From NCBI GenBank assembly GCA_035627375.1, contig DASPLX010000057.1:78470-142469 (forward strand): a DNA stretch of 64,000 bases, given 5' to 3'. Positions within the stretch are counted from its first letter, which is position 1. Each line of letters starts with the position of its first letter. A program made the translations under genes and the position numbers. This document shows positions 27,301 to 36,709 of this stretch, piece after piece. The DNA comes from DASPLX01 sp035627375. GTDB taxonomy: Bacteria; Pseudomonadota; Gammaproteobacteria; Burkholderiales; Burkholderiaceae_D. The notes under the pieces are model-generated. The model was given only the letters and a program-made list of their open reading frames with translations, made no database searches and had not been told where the DNA came from.

Positions 27301-28164
27301 TCAGGCGTTCGCTTCCTCCCGCATCGCCTTCTTGCAATGCGGGCACGATTCCCCGGGAATGTAATACGGCGACAGTTGCTCGCGCGGCGTCACCACGGCG
27401 CGGCAGGCGAAGCATTGCGCGGTGGCCGTCTCCTCCAGCTGCGGGTTCAGCGCGGTGCGGTAATCGAAGACGAAACAGTCGCCGTCATAGTGCGCGCCGC
27501 CGACTTCCTCGAAGTATTTCAGGATGCCGCCTTCGAGTTGGTAAACATCCTTGTATCCGACGTTCTGCATGTGGATCGCGGCTTTCTCGCAGCGGATGCC
27601 GCCGGTGCAGAAGGTGACGATGGTCTTGTCCGCCAGTTCCTCCTTGTGCCGCGCGACGACGTCCGGGAATTCGCTGAACTTGGTGATGCGGTAATCGATC
27701 GTGTTCTTGAAGGTGCCGACGTCGACTTCGAAGGCGTTGCGCGTGTCCATCATGACGACCGGTTTGCCGTTGTCGTCGTGGCCCTGATCGAGCCAGCGCT
27801 TGAGCGTCTTGGCGTCGACCGCCGGCGCGCGCCCTTCTTCGGGACGGATCAGCGGGTTCTTCATTGTGATGATCTCGCGCTTGAGCTTCACGAGCATCTT
27901 CGTGAACGGCTGCTTTTCCGAGTAGCTTTCCTTGGCCTCGATGTCGGCGAAGCGCGGGTCTTCGCGCAGCCAGGCGAGATAACTGTCGATCTGCTCGCGC
28001 AAGCCCGCCAGGAACATGTTGATGCCTTCCGGGCTCAGCAGGATCGTGCCTTTCAGGCCGAGCTCCTCGCATTTCGCGCGGAATTCCGGGCGCTTTTCGA
28101 CGGTGTCGTGGAAAGAGACGAACTTGTAGGCGGAGATGTTGACGTACGGCGTGGCGGACTGCAT
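27301..28164 (-). CDS. trhO: tRNA uridine(34) hydroxylase, rhodanese family
   Basis: I start at the ATG at 28164 (MQSATPYVNISAYKFVS); the frame stays open upstream but without family similarity. The 287-residue protein has the TrhO/YceA layout: an N-terminal domain with GTILLSPEGINMFLAG, then a rhodanese domain (about 120-225) with VMMDTRNAFEVDVGTF and the active-site loop FCTGGIRCEKA, whose Cys is essential in the family. The tail holds two CxxC pairs (CFACRAVV, CPHCKKAM) that may bind metal. TrhO hydroxylates U34 of tRNA, the first step to 5-methoxyuridine-type modifications. The gene is divergent from dnaE. Confidence 0.93.
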   Translation of the reverse strand: MQSATPYVNISAYKFVSFHDTVEKRPEFRAKCEELGLKGTILLSPEGINMFLAGLREQIDSYLAWLREDPRFADIEAKESYSEKQPFTKMLVKLKREIITMKNPLIRPEEGRAPAVDAKTLKRWLDQGHDDNGKPVVMMDTRNAFEVDVGTFKNTIDYRITKFSEFPDVVARHKEELADKTIVTFCTGGIRCEKAAIHMQNVGYKDVYQLEGGILKYFEEVGGAHYDGDCFVFDYRTALNPQLEETATAQCFACRAVVTPREQLSPYYIPGESCPHCKKAMREEANA

Positions 28165-28282
28165 GGAGAGATACTCTAAGTCATTGATTTGGCGGAATAT
28201 TATACCCGTTTCGCGACATGCGGGACCATTCCGCCGGGCGCCGGATGTCGATCCGCGCCGTGCCGCCGGGTAAAATATCGCG

Positions 28283-31200
28283 ATGACCGCGCCGCAATTC
28301 ACCCATCTCCGCCTCCATACCGAATATTCCATCGTCGACGGCCTCGTGCGCTATGACGAGATCGTCAAGGCGGCCGCCAAGGACGGCCAGCCGGCCATGG
28401 CGATCACCGACTTGGCCAACATGTTTGCCCTGGTCCGCTTCTACAAGGCGGCGCGCGGCAAGGGCGTCAAGCCGATCGCCGGCTGCGATGCCTGGATCAC
28501 CAACGATGCCGATCGCGAAAAGCCGTTCCGCCTGCTGTTGCTCGCGAAGAATCGCACGGGCTATCTGCAGTTGTGCGAATTGCTGACCAGCGCCTGGTTG
28601 ACGAACCTGTATCGCGGCCGCGCCGAGATCCGCGTGGAATGGCTGGAAGCCTTGGAAAAGGGGCATCTGATCGTCTTGTCGGGCGCGCATTTCGGCGACG
28701 TCGGCATGGCGATCGACAACGGCAATATCGAGGTCGCCGAGCGCCATGCGCAGCGCTGGGCCGAGATCTTCCCGAACCATTTTTACATCGAGGTGCAACG
28801 CTACGGCCAGGCCAACATGGAAAGCCATGTGCGTCAGGCGGTCGCGCTGGCGGCGAAGCTGAAGCTGCCGGTTGTCGCGACGCACCCGGTCCAGTTCCAG
28901 AAGCCCGAGGAATTCACGGCGCACGAGGCGCGCACCTGCATCGCGGACGGCGAGATCCTGGCCAATCCGCGCCGCGCGAAGCGCTTCAACGAGCAGCAGT
29001 ATTTCAAGACGCAGGCCGAGATGGCCGAGCTGTTCGCCGACATGCCGGCCGCGCTGCAAAACACGATCGAGATCGCCAAGCGCTGCAACCTCACGCTCGA
29101 GCTCGGCAAGCCGAAGCTGCCGCTGTTCCCGACGCCGGGCGGCATGTCGCTCGACGACTATCTCGTGCAGCAGGCGAAGGAGGGGCTCGAGGAACGCCTG
29201 ATCCATCTGTTTCCCGACGAGACCAAGCGCGCGGAAAAGCGCCAGCGCTACGAGGACCGCCTGAAGTTCGAGACCGACACCATCATCAAGATGGGTTTCC
29301 CGGGCTACTTCCTGATCGTGGCGGACTTCATCCAATGGGCCAAGAACAACGGCGTACCGGTCGGACCCGGCCGCGGCTCGGGCGCCGGATCGCTGGTGGC
29401 GTATGCGCTCAAGATCACCGATCTCGACCCGCTCGCATACAACCTGCTGTTCGAACGCTTCCTGAACCCGGAACGCGTCTCGATGCCCGACTTCGATATC
29501 GACTTCTGCCAGGAAGGCCGCGACCGCGTCATCCAGTACGTGAAGGAGCGCTACGGCCGGGAGGCGGTGTCGCAGATCGCCACCTTCGGCACGATGGCGG
29601 CCAAGGGCGCGGTGCGCGACGTCGGCCGCGTGCTCGATTTCGGCTACGGTTTCTGCGACGGGCTGTCGAAGCTGATTCCGTTCAAGCCCGGCAAGCTGGT
29701 GACGCTCGCCGATGCGCTCGAAGAAGAGCCGCTGCTCAAGGAACGCTACGAGAACGAGGAAGAGGTCAAGCAATTGCTCGACCTCGCGCAACAAGTCGAA
29801 GGCATCACGCGCAGCGTCGGCATGCACGCCGGCGGCGTGCTGATCGCGCCCGGCAAGCTGACCGATTTCTGTCCGCTCTATACGCAGGGCGGCGACGCCG
29901 GCGTGGTGTCGCAATACGACAAGGACGACGTGGAAGCGGTCGGCCTAGTGAAGTTCGACTTCCTGGGTCTGACCACGCTGACCATCCTCGACCGCGCGGT
30001 GAACTACATCCGGCAGCTCGATCCGGCGATGGCGGACTTCGACCTGGCCAAGCTGCCCTTGAACGACAAGGAATCCTACAAGCTGTTGACGCAAGCGAAA
30101 ACGGTCGCCGTGTTCCAGCTGGAAAGCCGCGGCATGCAAGGCATGCTGAAGGATGCGCGGCCCGACCGCTTCGAGGACATCATCGCGCTGGTGGCGCTGT
30201 ATCGTCCGGGCCCGATGGACCTGATCCCGGACTTCTGCCGCCGCAAGCACGGCGAGGCGTTCGACTATCCCGATCCGCGCACCGAGGGCATTCTCTCGGA
30301 AACCTACGGCATCATGGTGTACCAGGAACAGGTGATGCAGATGGCGCAGGTGATCGGCGGCTACTCGCTCGGCGGCGCGGACTTGCTGCGCCGCGCGATG
30401 GGCAAGAAGAAGCCGGAAGAGATGGCGCAGCATCGCCTGCTGTTCCGCGAGGGCGCCGCGAAGAACGGCTTGTCGGAAGAGAAGGCCGACGAGATCTTCG
30501 ACTTGATGGAGAAGTTCGCGGGCTACGGCTTCAACAAGTCGCACGCCGCCGCCTACGCATTGCTGTCGTATCACACGGCGTATCTCAAGGCGCATCATCC
30601 CGCCGCGTTCATGGCGGCCAACATGTCGCTCGCCATGGACGACACCGACAAGGTCAAGATCCTGGTCGAGGATTCGATCGATATCTGCGGCCTGAAGATC
30701 CTGCCGCCGGACATCAATCTTTCCGAATACCGCTTCGTGCCGGTCGGCGAACCGGGTAAGAAGGCGATGCAGATCCGCTACGGTCTCGGCGCCGTCAAGG
30801 GCTCGGGCCAGAACGCGATCGAGGCGATCATCGCCGCGCGCAAGGAGGGCGGCCCGTTCACGAGCCTGTTCGATTTCTGCAAGCGCGTCGACAAGAAGCA
30901 GATCAACCGCCGCACGATCGAATCGCTGATCCGCGCCGGCGCCTTCGACGGCCTCGGCGTCGATCGCGCCACCCTGATGGCGTCGGTCGGTCTCGCGCTC
31001 GAGAATGCGGAACAGGTGCAGGCGGCCGCGAACCAGGTCAGCCTGTTCGGCGCGGACAGCGAAGCGTCGCAGGACCCGGACTATGTGAAGGTCGCGCCGT
31101 GGTCCTTGAAGCAGCAGCTGGCCGAGGAAAAATCCGCGCTCGGCTATTACTTCTCCGGCCATCTGTTCAATGCCTATGCCGACGAGGTGCGCAAGTTCGC

Positions 31201-31732
31201 GCGCGCCAAGCTGTCGAGCCTGGAGCCGGCGCGCGATCCGAAGCTGCTGGTCGGGGTCATTTCCGGCGTGCGCACGCAAATGACCCAGCGCGGCAAGATG
31301 GTGGTGGTGGCGCTCGACGACGGCACGGCCGTGGTCGAGGTCACGGCATTTTCCGAGGTGTACGACGCCAATCGCCACTTGTTCAAGGAAGACGAATTCC
31401 TCGCGGTGCTCGGCAAGGTCTCGGAAGACCGTTTCTCGGGCGGCTTGCGGGTGAATGCGGAGAAAGTGATGGACCTGGCCGGCGCCCGCATCCACTTCGG
31501 CCGCGAGTTCTCGTTCTCCGCGGCCGACAAGCTCGATATCGCGCAGATCCGCAACCTGCTGTTGCCGTACCGCGTGGAGAACGGTTTGCCGCTCACGCTC
31601 AACTACACGCTGCAAGGCGTCGGCACCTGCAAGATCCAGTGGGGCGACGAGTGGCGCATCTCGCCGGCGGATGAGCTCCGGCAGTTGCTGGTCGAGAAGC
31701 TGGGCGCGCAGAGCGCGGCGATCGAGTACTGA
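28283..31732 (+). CDS. dnaE: DNA polymerase III alpha subunit
   Basis: The 1149-residue product is the replicative polymerase. It begins with a PHP domain (HLRLHTEYSIVDGLVRYDEI), carries the catalytic acidic motif (SMPDFDIDFCQEGRDRVI, about 400-417) in a C-family palm (GPGRGSGAGSLVAYAL), the GMHAGGVLIAP finger motif and GYGFNKSHAAAYALLSYHTAY. A helix-hairpin-helix/OB region (about 980-1070, VGVISGVRTQMTQRGKMVVVALDD) follows, and the length is normal for a betaproteobacterial DnaE. It copies the chromosome in the cytoplasm as the core of the holoenzyme. It lies alone between trhO and the convergent GNAT gene, whose stop is 2 bases away. Confidence 0.98.
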   Translation: MTAPQFTHLRLHTEYSIVDGLVRYDEIVKAAAKDGQPAMAITDLANMFALVRFYKAARGKGVKPIAGCDAWITNDADREKPFRLLLLAKNRTGYLQLCELLTSAWLTNLYRGRAEIRVEWLEALEKGHLIVLSGAHFGDVGMAIDNGNIEVAERHAQRWAEIFPNHFYIEVQRYGQANMESHVRQAVALAAKLKLPVVATHPVQFQKPEEFTAHEARTCIADGEILANPRRAKRFNEQQYFKTQAEMAELFADMPAALQNTIEIAKRCNLTLELGKPKLPLFPTPGGMSLDDYLVQQAKEGLEERLIHLFPDETKRAEKRQRYEDRLKFETDTIIKMGFPGYFLIVADFIQWAKNNGVPVGPGRGSGAGSLVAYALKITDLDPLAYNLLFERFLNPERVSMPDFDIDFCQEGRDRVIQYVKERYGREAVSQIATFGTMAAKGAVRDVGRVLDFGYGFCDGLSKLIPFKPGKLVTLADALEEEPLLKERYENEEEVKQLLDLAQQVEGITRSVGMHAGGVLIAPGKLTDFCPLYTQGGDAGVVSQYDKDDVEAVGLVKFDFLGLTTLTILDRAVNYIRQLDPAMADFDLAKLPLNDKESYKLLTQAKTVAVFQLESRGMQGMLKDARPDRFEDIIALVALYRPGPMDLIPDFCRRKHGEAFDYPDPRTEGILSETYGIMVYQEQVMQMAQVIGGYSLGGADLLRRAMGKKKPEEMAQHRLLFREGAAKNGLSEEKADEIFDLMEKFAGYGFNKSHAAAYALLSYHTAYLKAHHPAAFMAANMSLAMDDTDKVKILVEDSIDICGLKILPPDINLSEYRFVPVGEPGKKAMQIRYGLGAVKGSGQNAIEAIIAARKEGGPFTSLFDFCKRVDKKQINRRTIESLIRAGAFDGLGVDRATLMASVGLALENAEQVQAAANQVSLFGADSEASQDPDYVKVAPWSLKQQLAEEKSALGYYFSGHLFNAYADEVRKFARAKLSSLEPARDPKLLVGVISGVRTQMTQRGKMVVVALDDGTAVVEVTAFSEVYDANRHLFKEDEFLAVLGKVSEDRFSGGLRVNAEKVMDLAGARIHFGREFSFSAADKLDIAQIRNLLLPYRVENGLPLTLNYTLQGVGTCKIQWGDEWRISPADELRQLLVEKLGAQSAAIEY

Positions 31733-31734
31733 GC

Positions 31735-32406
31735 TTACGCGAACCTAAACGACTGCCGCACCGGCGCCACACCCACCTGGTTGAGGAAATCGCTCAACCG
31801 CGCACATTTTCCCTCCGGCCTGCTCAGTCGTTTGGTCGCCCGGACCAGGTTGCCGCCTTCGGGGTGGGAGCGGATCGTAAAACCGGCCCTCTCGAGCAGC
31901 CTGCGCATCGCGACGTTCTCGGCCAGCACGTCACCGTCGAGCCAGACGATGCCGGCGGCGCGCGCCAGCCAGCTCAACGCATACAGCATGGACTTGCCGA
32001 TGCCCTCGCCCTGCCAGGCGTCGGCGACCACGATCGCGAACTCGCCGCGATTCTCGTCAGTGACGACGTATTGCGCGATGCCGATCACGACGTCTTCATC
32101 GTTTCCCTCCGCCATGGCCAGCAGCGTCACTTCGCGCGCCGGGTCGGCCCGGGTGAAGCGTTCGAGCAAGTCCGGCGTCAGTTCATGCACCGGGTAGAAG
32201 AAGCGCTGGTAGCGGCTCTTCACGGAGAGGCCGCGCACGAATGCCTGGATCTGCGCGCGGTCGGCAGGGCGCGCCGTACGCATGACGACGCGGGCGCCAT
32301 TGCGCGCGGTCCAGCGTACGCCGGGCTTTCTGCCGCCGGTCAGGAACGACGAGAGCGGCGGCAGCCATTGCTTCCAGGTCTGGAGGTGTTGAGCAAGAAT
32401 CGACAT
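31735..32406 (-). CDS. GNAT-family N-acetyltransferase
   Basis: GAAAGGAGCG precedes the ATG at 32406. The 223-residue protein has a GNAT fold in residues about 38-195: VMRTARPADRAQIQAFVRGLS, then EFAIVVADAWQGEGIGKSML, where the QGEGIGK loop binds the acetyl-CoA pyrophosphate, and AENVAMRRLLERAGF. The RYQRFFYPVHEL region is shared with the GNAT domains of bacterial Pat-type protein acetylases. The target is unknown. It is 12 bases behind the DUF2917 gene, so the two form one transcript, divergent from a LysR regulator. Confidence 0.88.
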   Translation of the reverse strand: MSILAQHLQTWKQWLPPLSSFLTGGRKPGVRWTARNGARVVMRTARPADRAQIQAFVRGLSVKSRYQRFFYPVHELTPDLLERFTRADPAREVTLLAMAEGNDEDVVIGIAQYVVTDENRGEFAIVVADAWQGEGIGKSMLYALSWLARAAGIVWLDGDVLAENVAMRRLLERAGFTIRSHPEGGNLVRATKRLSRPEGKCARLSDFLNQVGVAPVRQSFRFA

Positions 32407-32418
32407 GTTGCGCTCCTT

Positions 32419-32814
32419 TCATGCGAACAAGGAGGAGACCCGCGGCCACGGGGCCAGCAGCCGGCGCAGGAAACCGGCTGGCGCGGAAGAAGGCAGGCAT
32501 GCCGTTGCCGTCGCCCTAGAGACGCCGACGTCGGCGTCGCCGAGCGCGCCGATCATGACGGCGGCATCGCTATCGACTTGAAAAGTGGCGCCGGCTTCGA
32601 GGACCACGTCGCGCTGCACGCCGTCTTGCGTGATCCAGACCGTGCCGCCGAGCGCGCGCAGGTTCCAGCCGCGCAAGCCTTGAAAACGCATGTGCTGGTG
32701 ACGCTTGAGCCGCAGCACGGCGCTGCAGGAAGCGAGGTCGGAGCTTGTTTGCAGGTCGGTACGCCGGATAGGCGGCCTGGCTCTGCGCGGAGCGGTGTGG
32801 AAGGCGGTGTTCAT
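32419..32814 (-). CDS. DUF2917-domain protein
   Basis: AGGAGA precedes the ATG at 32814. The 131-residue protein has the DUF2917 core at about 45-95: LRGWNLRALGGTVWITQDG, then a segment ending DVVLEAGATFQVDS, a small cupin-like beta fold. Flanking segments are Arg- and Pro-rich and unconserved. The function of DUF2917 is unknown. The gene is first of a two-gene unit with a GNAT acetyltransferase and is divergent from a LysR-type regulator, an arrangement often seen in Burkholderiales, so it is probably under LysR control. Confidence 0.82.
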   Translation of the reverse strand: MNTAFHTAPRRARPPIRRTDLQTSSDLASCSAVLRLKRHQHMRFQGLRGWNLRALGGTVWITQDGVQRDVVLEAGATFQVDSDAAVMIGALGDADVGVSRATATACLPSSAPAGFLRRLLAPWPRVSSLFA

Positions 32815-32905
32815 CGCGATCTCCTGGAACGAAAGGCTGGTGGCCTCTTGTGGAGATCATTATGATTTGTTCTGTGGTATTTACAATCCGTCAAAATGGA
32901 ATAAT

Positions 32906-32927
32906 ATTGTTTTCAATTGAGAACAAT
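32906..32927. promoter_or_regulatory. Candidate LysR operator
   Basis: ATTGTT (32906-32911) and AACAAT (32922-32927) flank a nearly symmetrical centre (TTCAATTGAG), giving a long dyad of the T-N11-A type. It ends 13 bases before the LysR ATG, so binding would also block that gene, consistent with autorepression and control of the divergent pair. Confidence 0.6.
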
Positions 32928-32940
32928 TGAGGAGGCGGCC

Positions 32941-33879
32941 ATGGAGCGGCTGGCGGAAATGATGACCTTCGCCAAGGTCGTGGAAACCAAGAGTTTTTCG
33001 GAGGCGGCGCGGGTATTGCAGACGTCCAAATCGCTGGTCAGCAAGCAGATCAGCCAGTTGGAGGCCGCGCTCGGCGTGCGTTTGTTGCATCGCACCACGC
33101 GCAGCATGAGCTTGACCGAGATCGGCGCCGCCTATTATGAGCATTGCGCACGCATCGCGCAGGAGATCGATGCGGCCGACGCCACGGTAACGCAGTTGCA
33201 GGCCGTGCCGCGCGGCACCTTGCGGCTGACATCGACCGTGGTGTTCGCCACCATGCACTTGGCGCCGGCGATCCAGGAATTCCTGCGCCGCTATCCCCAG
33301 GTCGAGATCGAACTGGAGGCGTCGGATCGTGTGGTGGACTTGGTGGAGGAGGGCTACGATCTCGCCATCCGCATCAGCGACAATCCGGCGCCCAACATGG
33401 TGGCGCGCAAGATCGCCCCGGTGCGCTGGGTGACTTGCGCGGCGCCCGCCTACCTGGAGCAGCACGGCACGCCACGGACGCCGCAAGACTTGAGTAAGCA
33501 CAACTGCCTGCTCTATCACGGCCTTCCCGCCGGTAAAGGGCACTGGCGCTACCGTGTCGGCGGCAAGGAAGTCTTGCCGGAATTGTCCGGCAATTGCCGC
33601 GTCAATAATTCCGAGGTGTTGCTCAACATGGCGCGCGGCGGCATGGGAATCATCGTGTTTCCGACTTACATGATCGGTCCCGATCTGCAAAGCGGGCGCT
33701 TGCGCGAGATCCTGGCCGACTTTGCGGCGTTTCCCGACATGAGTTTGTACGCGATGTATGCGCCCAACCGGTACCTGCAACCGAAGGTGCGCGCCTTCAT
33801 CGATTTCCTGCTCGAGTATGTCGGTCCCGAGCCGGCGTGGGAAAAGGGCTTGCCCGAATCGAGGAGCCGGGGCGGCTAG
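32941..33879 (+). CDS. LysR-family transcription regulator
   Basis: AGGAGG precedes the ATG at 32941. The 312-residue protein has the LysR winged helix-turn-helix at 1-60 (MERLAEMMTFAKVVETKSFSE, then LQTSKSLVSKQISQLEAALGVRL) and a periplasmic-binding-protein-like effector domain from about 90 (LRLTSTVVFATMHLAPAIQEFL). It belongs to the CrgA/AaeR-like group that often represses itself. The inverted repeat just before its start and the divergent DUF2917/GNAT pair mark its likely targets. The effector molecule is unknown. Confidence 0.92.
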   Translation: MERLAEMMTFAKVVETKSFSEAARVLQTSKSLVSKQISQLEAALGVRLLHRTTRSMSLTEIGAAYYEHCARIAQEIDAADATVTQLQAVPRGTLRLTSTVVFATMHLAPAIQEFLRRYPQVEIELEASDRVVDLVEEGYDLAIRISDNPAPNMVARKIAPVRWVTCAAPAYLEQHGTPRTPQDLSKHNCLLYHGLPAGKGHWRYRVGGKEVLPELSGNCRVNNSEVLLNMARGGMGIIVFPTYMIGPDLQSGRLREILADFAAFPDMSLYAMYAPNRYLQPKVRAFIDFLLEYVGPEPAWEKGLPESRSRGG

Positions 33880-33892
33880 CAACGCGGAAAAT

Positions 33893-33970
33893 GTAGGGTG
33901 GAAAAGCGCAGCGCCTTCCGCCGTATGTCGAGCCGTTCACTGAGTCTTTCGGCGCCCCCATCCGCCCTAC
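33893..33970. repeat. 78-bp palindromic intergenic element (REP-like)
   Basis: The ends GTAGGGTGGA and TCCGCCCTAC are inverted copies with one mismatch, and the first 30 bases contain a second hairpin (GGTGGAA with TTCCGCC around GCGC/GCGC). It fills the gap between two convergent genes and runs into the last codons of the glycosyltransferase at 33967. The form is that of dispersed REP or MITE-like repeats; other genome copies are needed to confirm. Confidence 0.55.
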
Positions 33971-34749
33971 GAGCGCGCCTCTCGCTTGGCCGCTTTTTCG
34001 TTCTCGGTCAGCAGCATCAGCTTGAAATATTTGTGATACGTCATTTCGGCGGCCATGACCGCCACCATCAGGCCGGCATGGCCATCGAGGAAGCCGCGCT
34101 TGAAGACGAACATGCGCAGGAAGGCCGACAGCGCGTGCAGGACGGCCTTGCCGTAGCCGCAGCGCTTGCCGGCGGCGAACGCCTGCTGCGCGCCGAGCGT
34201 CGAATATTGCGTCAGCTTGCGCAGGAACGCATCGTCGTCGGCATAGCTGTAGTGGATGATGTGGTTGCGCAGTTTGCCGATCGTGCGCTCCGTGCCGCGT
34301 TCGACCACGGCGCTCTCGTGCACCAGGGAAGGAGAAAAGCGCGCCTGGCCGCGCTTGAACAGCCGCACGATATAGTCGGGATACCAGGCATGATGGATGA
34401 AGCGTCCGCAGAAGCTCGATAGCCGCGGCAGGGCGTAGGCATCGTGCGCGGGAGCGGCGATGGCGGCCAGGATCTCGTCGCGCAAGGCGTCGGGAATGCG
34501 TTCGTCGGCGTCGAGCGAGAGTATCCATTCGCCGTGCGCGGCGTCGAGCGCGCGGTTCTTCTGCGGGCCGAAGCCGGGCCAGTCCGCCGTTTCGATCACC
34601 GTGGCGCCGAAGGCGCGCGCGATGTCTTGCGTGCCGTCGGTGCTCCCCGAATCCACTATAATCCACTCATTTGCGAACTTGACGCTGTCGAGGCAGTCCC
34701 GGATGTGGGCGGCCTCGTTTTTCGTGATGATGATGACTGAAAGCTTCAT
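33967..34749 (-). CDS. Family 2 glycosyltransferase, LPS-core WaaE/KdtX-like
   Basis: The start is the ATG at 34749 (MKLSVIIITKNEAAHI); the frame is open further upstream without similarity. The 260-residue product has the GT-A pattern of WaaE-like enzymes: VDSGSTDGTQDIARAFGA, WPGFGPQKNRALDAAHGEW and the metal-binding ILSLDADERI. HHAWYPDYIVRLFKRG and VHESAVVE follow, and the last part has a membrane-associated hydrophobic stretch. WaaE adds glucose to heptose I of the lipopolysaccharide core; the exact sugar here is not certain. It is divergent from msbA and close to waaF, which supports a role in LPS core assembly. Confidence 0.9.
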   Translation of the reverse strand: MKLSVIIITKNEAAHIRDCLDSVKFANEWIIVDSGSTDGTQDIARAFGATVIETADWPGFGPQKNRALDAAHGEWILSLDADERIPDALRDEILAAIAAPAHDAYALPRLSSFCGRFIHHAWYPDYIVRLFKRGQARFSPSLVHESAVVERGTERTIGKLRNHIIHYSYADDDAFLRKLTQYSTLGAQQAFAAGKRCGYGKAVLHALSAFLRMFVFKRGFLDGHAGLMVAVMAAEMTYHKYFKLMLLTENEKAAKREARS

Positions 34750-34904
34750 GCTGGGGTAGGTTGATGGCGCCGGCCGCCGGATCGCCGGCCGCCGGGACGC
34801 CGGCCGCAGCATTGTAACGCTTTTGGTTTCCTGCTCCCTGTTATTCCTGGCCCGGCCGGGCCGTTGCCGGCAATGTCGCCGATAAAGAATCCACGCTCCC
34901 AACG

Positions 34905-36692
34905 ATGAAATTGCCCTCGCACTTGAAGCGCCTGCTGGCGATGCTGCCTCCCTATAAAGGCCGGCTGGCCGTCGCCCTGCTGTGCATGGCGCTGACGGCG
35001 ATGACCGAGCCGACGCTGGCCTGGTTCGCCGAGAAGCTGTTCGACGAGGGTTTCAACACCGGCGGCCGCTCGTTCCCGCTATGGCTCGTGCCGCTTTGCT
35101 TGACCGGCCTGTTCGTCGTGCGCGGCGTATCGACCTTCGGCACCGCGTACATGATGACCTGGGTGACGAGCCGCTTGCAGAACGATCTGCGCCGGGTAGC
35201 CTATGCCCGCCTCCTCGACGTTCCGCTCAGCTATTACGGCAAGAATTCGGCCGGCAAGGTGATCAACTCGATGATGTCGGAGACGCAGCAGATCATCGAC
35301 ATGATCAAGAACGTCATCACTTCGCTGATCCGGGATGTGTTGACCGCAGCCTTCCTGCTGGTCTGGCTGTTCATGCTCAACTGGCGCTTGACGCTGATCG
35401 CGCTGGTGCTGATTCCGACCACCGCGATCGTCGTCCGCAAGACCGGCAAGCGGCTGCAGCGCCTGACGCAAGGCTATGTGAACGTCAATGCCGAGCTGTC
35501 GCAGGTGCTCGACGAGACGACGCGCGCCCAGCAGGTGATCAAGATCTTCGGCGGCCATGCCTACGAGCGCGCGCGCTTCGAAGAGCGCGCCGAGCGCCAG
35601 CGCAGCTTCGCGATGCGCATGGCCAGCACCTTCGCCCTCACGGTGCCGATCACGCAGATCATCGCTTCCTTCGCGCTGTCCGCGGTCATGGTGATCGCCT
35701 TGCTGCAGGTGCAGAACGGCCAGGCGACCGTCGGCAGCTTCGCCGGCTTCGTCATGACCATGCTGCTGCTGCTCACGCCGCTCAAGCGCATCGCGGAAGT
35801 CAACGGCCCGCTGCAGCGCGGCCTGGCCGCCGCCAACGAAGTGTTTTCGCTGATCGACGCGCCGTCGGAACGCACCAACGGCCGCACGCTCGACAAGCGC
35901 GCCGTGGGCCGCCTCGATTTCGTCGATGTCACGTTCACCTATCCGGGCGCCGAGCAACCGGCGCTGTCGGACGTCAACCTGACCATCTCGCCCGGCGAGA
36001 CGGTCGCCTTCGTCGGCATGTCCGGCGGCGGCAAGTCGACGCTGGTCAACCTGGTTCCGGATTTCTATTCCGTCACGCAAGGCGAGATCCGCCTCGACGG
36101 CGAGCCGATCGGAAATATCGCGCTGACCAGCCTGCGCTCCCAGATCGCGATGGTGAGCCAGAACGTGGTGCTGTTCGACGATACGGTCGCGGCCAACATC
36201 GCCTACGGCGATCCGCATCCCGATCGCGCCCGCATCGCGGCGGCGGCCAAGGCGGCGCATCTGGAGGACGTGATCGCCCGTCTGCCGCAAGGACTCGATA
36301 CCGAGATCGGCGACAACGGTTCGCGCCTCTCGGGCGGCCAGCGCCAGCGTCTCGCGATAGCCCGCGCCATCTACAAGAACGCGCCCATCCTCATCCTCGA
36401 CGAGGCGACCTCGGCGCTCGACACCGAATCCGAGCGCGCCGTGCAAGCCGCGCTCGACGAACTCATGCAAGGCCGCACCACGCTCGTGATCGCGCACCGC
36501 TTGTCGACGATCGAGCGCGCCGACCGCATCGTCGTGCTGGTAGGGGGGCGCATCGTCGAAGCCGGCACGCACGCCGAACTGCTGGCCGTGAACGGCGTGT
36601 ATGCCAACTTGTATCACCTGCAATTCGAAAGTCCGGCCTCCGGCGAAACCGAGCTCGCGCAGCCGGCCGAGCAGCTCAGCCCGCGGCCGTAA
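34905..36692 (+). CDS. msbA: Lipid A export ABC transporter/flippase
   Basis: The 595-residue half-transporter has six membrane helices in residues about 1-310 and an ABC ATPase domain (about 335-575): Walker A GMSGGGKST, signature RLSGGQRQRLAIARA, Walker B ILILDEATSALD and the switch motif IAHRLSTI. Length and order match MsbA, which flips lipid A-core across the inner membrane. Its neighbours are an LPS-core glycosyltransferase on the other side of the promoter and waaF two genes on, which supports the assignment over other ABCB-type exporters. An AhpD-like gene follows 17 bases after the stop. Confidence 0.92.
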   Translation: MKLPSHLKRLLAMLPPYKGRLAVALLCMALTAMTEPTLAWFAEKLFDEGFNTGGRSFPLWLVPLCLTGLFVVRGVSTFGTAYMMTWVTSRLQNDLRRVAYARLLDVPLSYYGKNSAGKVINSMMSETQQIIDMIKNVITSLIRDVLTAAFLLVWLFMLNWRLTLIALVLIPTTAIVVRKTGKRLQRLTQGYVNVNAELSQVLDETTRAQQVIKIFGGHAYERARFEERAERQRSFAMRMASTFALTVPITQIIASFALSAVMVIALLQVQNGQATVGSFAGFVMTMLLLLTPLKRIAEVNGPLQRGLAAANEVFSLIDAPSERTNGRTLDKRAVGRLDFVDVTFTYPGAEQPALSDVNLTISPGETVAFVGMSGGGKSTLVNLVPDFYSVTQGEIRLDGEPIGNIALTSLRSQIAMVSQNVVLFDDTVAANIAYGDPHPDRARIAAAAKAAHLEDVIARLPQGLDTEIGDNGSRLSGGQRQRLAIARAIYKNAPILILDEATSALDTESERAVQAALDELMQGRTTLVIAHRLSTIERADRIVVLVGGRIVEAGTHAELLAVNGVYANLYHLQFESPASGETELAQPAEQLSPRP

Positions 36693-36709
36693 TCAACAGG
36701 AGAATGCCC

